A stretch of DNA of 11,659 nt from Euperipatoides rowelli (taxonomy: Eukaryota > Onychophora > Udeonychophora > Euonychophora > Peripatopsidae): assembly GCA_003024985.2 (NCBI GenBank), contig PXIH01S0035515.1; one strand, written 5' to 3'. Under the pieces are notes generated by a model. It was not told the origin of the DNA and ran no database searches. It saw nothing but the letters and a program-made list of their open reading frames with translations. The position numbers and the translations under genes are program-made. Shown piece after piece: positions 8,307 through 11,659 of this stretch. Positions within the stretch are counted from its first letter, which is position 1. Each line of letters starts with the position of its first letter.

Positions 8307-8605
8307 CAGGGCTTCTTAAACTGTGGGTCATGACCCCATATGGATCGAGTAACTGAATGTGGGGGTCATGAAAAATTTGATAATGTTATATTTTTGACTA
8401 AGCAGAAATCCAATTTTGTTAATTTTATTCAAAATGACTTATGGCTTTGAAAACTAAAGAACTCACCGACACAAATGGAGAGATATTGAATTCCAATACT
8501 GTCTGACATATATCTGGGGATACAAGAAATTTCAACAGCATAAGCCTTACACTAAGACAATACTCAGTGGAAATGTGTGATAAATCATTGCTTAACATGT
8601 AAAGA
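8307..8605 (-). mobile_element. hAT-type DNA transposon, terminal fragment
   Basis: CAGGGCTTCTTAAACTGTGG at 8307-8326 has the form of a hAT terminal inverted repeat. Typical hAT subterminal palindromes follow: GGGTCATGACCC (8325-8336), CCATATGG (8336-8343) and a second GGGTCATG (8363-8370). Related elements known from several vertebrates carry GGGTCGCGACCC here; the TCATGA forms fit loss of methylated CpG. The 8 bases before the end, GTTTAGAG (8299-8306), fit the hAT target-site preference n-T-n-n-n-n-A-n. If this is the element's 3' end, the minus-strand frame ending with TAA at 8425-8427, overlapped by AATAAA at 8424-8429, sits where a transposase C terminus and poly(A) signal should be. 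That frame does not clearly show the hAT dimerisation motif. No partner terminus is found downstream, so the copy is truncated. The inner boundary is uncertain. Confidence 0.6.
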
Positions 8606-8614
8606 TCAAGCCAT

Positions 8615-9064
8615 ATGAAGAACATCAATCTTGAAGATATGTTGCACATTCCAAACATTAAAAACAAGCATCAAGAACAATCTCAAGAGAGTGAAGGAAC
8701 AACCTAAGAAAAGGACAAGAGAACATTTTGAAAATGATAACAACCATGGAGCAATCAAAAAGCATGTGCTTAATACTACAATTCCAAAGAAAAAGATGAA
8801 AACAAGAGAAATTAACATTGATTATACACATCAGTGTTACCAGAAACACATTCTAACAAATTTAGAAGAATTAAACTGATGGACAAGCACCTTATGAAAA
8901 ATATAGACTTCAAGAAGCATGACCATGATGAATATTTACACAACATTATGAATGCAACTGATAGAGACCTATCTACAACTGAAAGTGCTCAACCAGAACT
9001 CACAACACTTAGGAGACCCACAAGAGACACTAGGGTAATACCTTTTACCGAGAAAAGAGTCTGA
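8615..9064 (+). pseudogene. Possible degenerate copia (Ty1/copia) polyprotein remnant
   Basis: The frame from ATG 8615 encodes M-K-N-I-N-L-E-D-M-L-H-I-P-N-I-K-N-K before breaking up (stop at 8705-8707). The L-E-D-M-L-H-I-P-N-I-K part matches the copia block between protease and integrase, usually L-x-x-V-L-H/Y-V/I-P-x-L-K-x-N-L. Other frames continue with lysine-rich, polar sequence (8631-8879 and 8834-9064). The last ends L-R-R-P-T-R-D-T-R-V before a stop at 9062-9064, recalling the L-R-R-S-T-R-x-x-x-P string common between copia integrase and reverse transcriptase. The order is right but the distance is far too short, so most of integrase and all of reverse transcriptase and RNase H would be deleted. 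A polypurine tract and possible LTR start follow at 9107-9124. The opposite-strand hydrophobic frames are antisense shadows of the A-rich strand. Other origins remain possible. Confidence 0.35.
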
Positions 9065-9106
9065 CACACAAAATGATCACTTTGATGGATCAAATAAGTT
9101 AATTGT

Positions 9107-9123
9107 GAGAAAAAAGGGGAGAT
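9107..9123 (+). other. Polypurine tract of an LTR retrotransposon (candidate)
   Basis: An uninterrupted 16-base purine run (GAGAAAAAAGGGGAGA, 9107-9122) is followed by T and then TGTTGGTG from 9124. Purines ending in GGGGAGAT directly before TGTTGG is the classic layout of a copia-type polypurine tract abutting the 3' LTR. It fits the preceding copia-like coding remnant. Confidence 0.45.
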
Positions 9124-9500
9124 TGTTGGTGTAGATGAGTTTGCATATGTTTTTTTTCTTCTCACAAAACCTATGATGTACTTATTTTATAATCTTGGTA
9201 ATTTACCCTTATTCATGTTTTAATTTTTTTTTTTTAAGAAAAAGCGAATAGAAAATAATATATTTGTTAAATGAATGTCTCCTGATGTTAAAGAGATAGT
9301 ATTTATTGCTTGTAATGTGTAATCTGTGCTTTTTTAAAAAAAAAAGAAAAGAGAAAATCCTAAGAGCAAAATCTGAACTTCTGTAATAGATTTCATTAAG
9401 TCATGTGACTATGTTAGCGTCCTTTCTCTTTCAAAACTGCCATGACTGTGGAACGATGTAAAATTGAGAATGTGAAACATTATTTATGCAGTTTAGGGCA
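9124..9500 (+). mobile_element. Putative 3' LTR, start at TGTTGGTG, end not defined
   Basis: The sequence begins TGTTGGTGTAGATGAG right after the polypurine tract, as an LTR would. No second copy of this sequence exists in the window, so the two-LTR test cannot be made and the CA end is unknown; the right limit is only a guess. The stretch contains A/T runs (9225-9243, 9333-9345) and an AGTCA-TG-TGACT dyad near 9399-9410. From 9380 to 9560 composition is more balanced, but I recognise nothing. Confidence 0.3.
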
Positions 9501-9671
9501 TTAGCTTGTTTCATATCAGGGATACAGTTAGGAACAAATGTGTAATGGGATAACATTTTTACGATTTTAAGCATGATATATTGTTAAGCAAAAGTAGCCT
9601 ACTGATTGATTATAACAGACTTGCGAAGATAATGTGTGTTAAATAATTCACGATGAATAATTGTCTCTTAA

Positions 9672-9791
9672 ATGTCTTTCAGTTATATGTTTAAAGAATC
9701 AGATGTTCAGTTTTTGAAAGAAATACTGAGTATTCATGTACAACAATTACAGTTGAGTATTAAGTTGAGGGGGAGTACGGATAAATATTAA
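9672..9791 (+). pseudogene. Possible 3' end of a second copia-like element: C terminus plus polypurine tract
   Basis: A 39-codon frame starts with ATG at 9672 (right after an in-frame TAA) and stops at 9789-9791. It reads M-S-F-S-Y-M-F-K-E-S-D-V-Q-F-L-K-E-I-L-S, ending S-I-K-L-R-G-S-T-D-K-Y. Its end overlaps AAGTTGAGGGGGAGT (9762-9776). In many copia elements the polyprotein ends across the polypurine tract with L-R-G-S or L-R-G-G, as here. Position 9776 would then be the LTR start, with TACGG in place of TG, followed by AAATATTAAGGAAATATATG. There is no second LTR, and no RNase H catalytic residues are visible, so this is an old fragment. The call rests on the tract and the few residues across it. 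Confidence 0.3.
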
Positions 9792-11138
9792 GGAAATATA
9801 TGGTTAACCCCTAACATACATCACTTAATGAAGGTAATCAGTTGTAAATGTCTAAGCACATTAGGAATTTTCAATTTTATATTTTATGAAGGATAACAAA
9901 TCTAATGGTATTTAAACACATCATATTGTTAAGAATGACAGTTGCAGAGTTAGGGCACTGGTTAATTTTTTTAATGTAACCCGCAAGTGGAAAATACTAA
10001 GTAAAAACTAGCTTAAGTCTAGATGGAGAAATCAGTTTTATTACTGTTCTTTGATAGATATATCTATGATATAAATTTTGTCCCTGCTGTGAACGGAGCA
10101 TTATTTTTGAAGCTACAAAAATGCATTATTGGGATAAAGCTATTAATTATGATAAGTTATATTTTTAAATGGAGAAAATATATGTGTTAGTCTAATGGTA
10201 TGCTATTTTTTTTTTTACTGAAAATAAATTTATTTGTGAAGAAGTTAACAAGCCACGAAAAGGAGAACATGAAATTCAACTCATTGAGTGAATTGCCCAT
10301 GTCAAGGGAGTTTATGGTAATATTGTTGAAAGAACTTTGTTTTAATAATTTTATTGCTCTACATTATTGTTTATATGAACGATGGAATCAGTTCTCATCA
10401 AGAAATATTTGAATCAATCAAAAGTATTAGTAAAATGATTTCATGTTGTTTATTAAGGACTCAGCAAGTCACTGTTGCTTTATGATGATATTAATTTTCA
10501 TTGATTGTATTATTAAAGTAAAAAAATACATTTGTTTATATGTTATACTTGTTCGTTGGGATTATTAAAGTTAATATTCAATTTATATCTTCAAACCTAT
10601 AAGGTGTGTCAAGAGTGGATCAATTTTTTGTTACATAGCCTACTCTTATTTCCAGCATTCATGTATTGATCATTACTACATATCTATCATTGTTAAATTC
10701 TTATTTAGTCAGTACTCATGCCCACTGAGGATATCATTGCAACATTATGAACATCAGATTTTTATAGATTAGGCTAATCTTTTAAATGTTTTTGTTTTTG
10801 AAGATCACTATAGTATACCTGTTCTTCTTTGAGATTTTAGCATCATTAATTTTATATTTTGCAGGTTGTTTGTTTGGTTGTTTTTATTGCTAGGTCCAGT
10901 GGTTTTGTCCTTTTAAAAAACATTAAATAACTCTTTCACAAGTCACTAGGCTACATTTGTTTCATTAGAAAATTGATATCTGCATTGAATATAGATGTTA
11001 AATATGTAGAAGTTTATCACTGTAGGTGTTTAATTAAATATCCTTGTTGTTTAGAATCTTAAATAAAGAAATTTTTAAAAAAATATATTCAAATTAAATT
11101 CACAGTGAAAGGTTAACTCAAATGTTGTAATAAAAAGA
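9792..11138. other. AT-rich stretch without supported genes
   Basis: The first 100-200 bases could be LTR sequence belonging to the fragment before it. Otherwise I see no repeat or gene. A 14-base palindrome, ATAGATATATCTAT, is at 10054-10067. The frame at 10200-10412 begins in a T run and shows no domain. Three TAGGCTA/TAGCCTA heptamers are at 10636, 10770 and 10947. Confidence 0.5.
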
Positions 11139-11207
11139 TAAATGTGTAATTATTAAATTGAAAAGAAATAGTTTGAAATGAATTTTAAAAAAATAGTTAC
11201 ACATTTA
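11139..11207. repeat. Inverted repeat, 16-base arms, 37-base loop
   Basis: TAAATGTGTAATTATT (11139-11154) and AATAGTTACACATTTA (11192-11207) are reverse complements at 15 of 16 positions; the exception would be a G-U pair in RNA on one strand. The loop is A/T-rich. It could be the ends of a very small MITE or a structured RNA element, but flanking target duplications are not evident. Confidence 0.75.
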
Positions 11208-11426
11208 AAAACAACTCATGACATGGTAGAAAAACAGCAACACATTTTTAACCTATAATTATGACATTGGATAGAAATAATTACAAGTTTAGGATACAAT
11301 TAACATATAATTACTTGCCTTTACTAATCACCCAAACTTGTTTTGGCATATTCTACAGTTTTATCTTAACTATAGCATGGTTCAAACATACTGAAAATTA
11401 TAGTTTAGATGAAAGAATGCTGTCAA
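11208..11426. other. AT-rich, nothing recognised
   Basis: No gene or clear repeat is visible between the inverted repeat and the microsatellite. Confidence 0.5.
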
Positions 11427-11446
11427 AATAATAATAATAATAATAA
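11427..11446. repeat. (AAT)n microsatellite, about 6.7 units
   Basis: An uninterrupted AAT trinucleotide repeat spans 20 bases. It is short and typical of animal non-coding DNA. Confidence 0.95.
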
Positions 11447-11659
11447 AAATGAACAACTGCATCAAAAATATGAAAGTTTATGTCCCAATTGTTTTATTAG
11501 TTGAATGGTCATTCTTAGATAGGCGAAGTAGTTTTTAATGTTTTCAAAATTAGAAAAACTTTATATGTTAAGATTTCAATAAATTAATTTTGGCATCTTT
11601 ATAGAATTGTCATTACAACTTTTTTAGTTTTTAACGTCATTTAATTTTTTTTTTTAAAA
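11447..11659. other. AT-rich end of window, nothing recognised
   Basis: Apart from an AATAAA at 11578-11583 and T runs near the end, I see no structure. The hexamer has no open frame before it that would make it meaningful. Confidence 0.5.

Noticed and set aside
8606-8849. Hydrophobic minus-strand ORFs resembling membrane proteins
   Set aside because: They are the antisense of a lysine-rich, A-rich plus strand; poly-K read backwards gives F and L.
10054-10067. 14-base palindrome ATAGATATATCTAT
   Set aside because: AT-only palindromes of this length are common in such composition.
1-11659. CRISPR arrays, bacterial operons, phage genes, tRNA or rRNA genes
   Set aside because: No regularly spaced repeats, ribosome-binding sites, cloverleaf-like sequences or rRNA-like blocks were seen on either strand by eye.

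Overview
This window is AT-rich (by eye about 30% G+C) eukaryotic DNA, almost certainly from an animal nuclear genome, and mostly non-coding. No long open frame, operon-like packing or ribosome-binding site points to a bacterium or phage. The signs of an animal genome are AATAAA polyadenylation hexamers next to short ORFs, a recognisable hAT transposon end, copia-type LTR retrotransposon debris, and homopolymer and (AAT)n tracts. I cannot name the species. No recognisable complete gene is present, and two isolated N bases (984 and 4598) show it is assembled sequence.

Left part (1-3000): an imperfect tandem duplication of about 113-116 bp (264-485), then three short stretches that look more protein-like than their surroundings. 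These are a plus-strand frame with one internal stop (1448-1699), a minus-strand 60-codon ORF directly followed by AATAAA (1877-2059), and a minus-strand 69-codon ORF (2626-2835). The two minus-strand ORFs could be exons of one small gene or two unrelated remnants. A plus-strand ORF at 2327-2409 resembles a signal-peptide exon ending at a splice-donor match. None of these is identified.

Middle part (3000-8200): mainly AT-rich sequence without genes. It carries a ZNF143/Staf-like motif (3819-3837), a striking 40-bp near-perfect palindrome (4077-4116), a long T tract, and a 58-codon open frame (6804-6980) whose residue pattern resembles a decayed piggyBac transposase fragment.

Right part (8200-9800): a cluster of dead transposons. 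A hairpin lies just outside a hAT-type terminal inverted repeat starting at 8307. It is followed by a possible fragment of copia polyprotein (8615-9064), a purine tract and the start of a putative LTR at 9124, and then a second copia-like 3' end with its own polypurine tract (9672-9791). From 9792 to the end I see only AT-rich DNA with an inverted repeat (11139-11207) and a short (AAT)n microsatellite.

The most useful leads are the transposon remnants (hAT, copia, possibly piggyBac), the palindrome, the two minus-strand ORFs, and a clear excess of the heptamer TAGGCTA/TAGCCTA across the window. I found no convincing novel multi-gene system.
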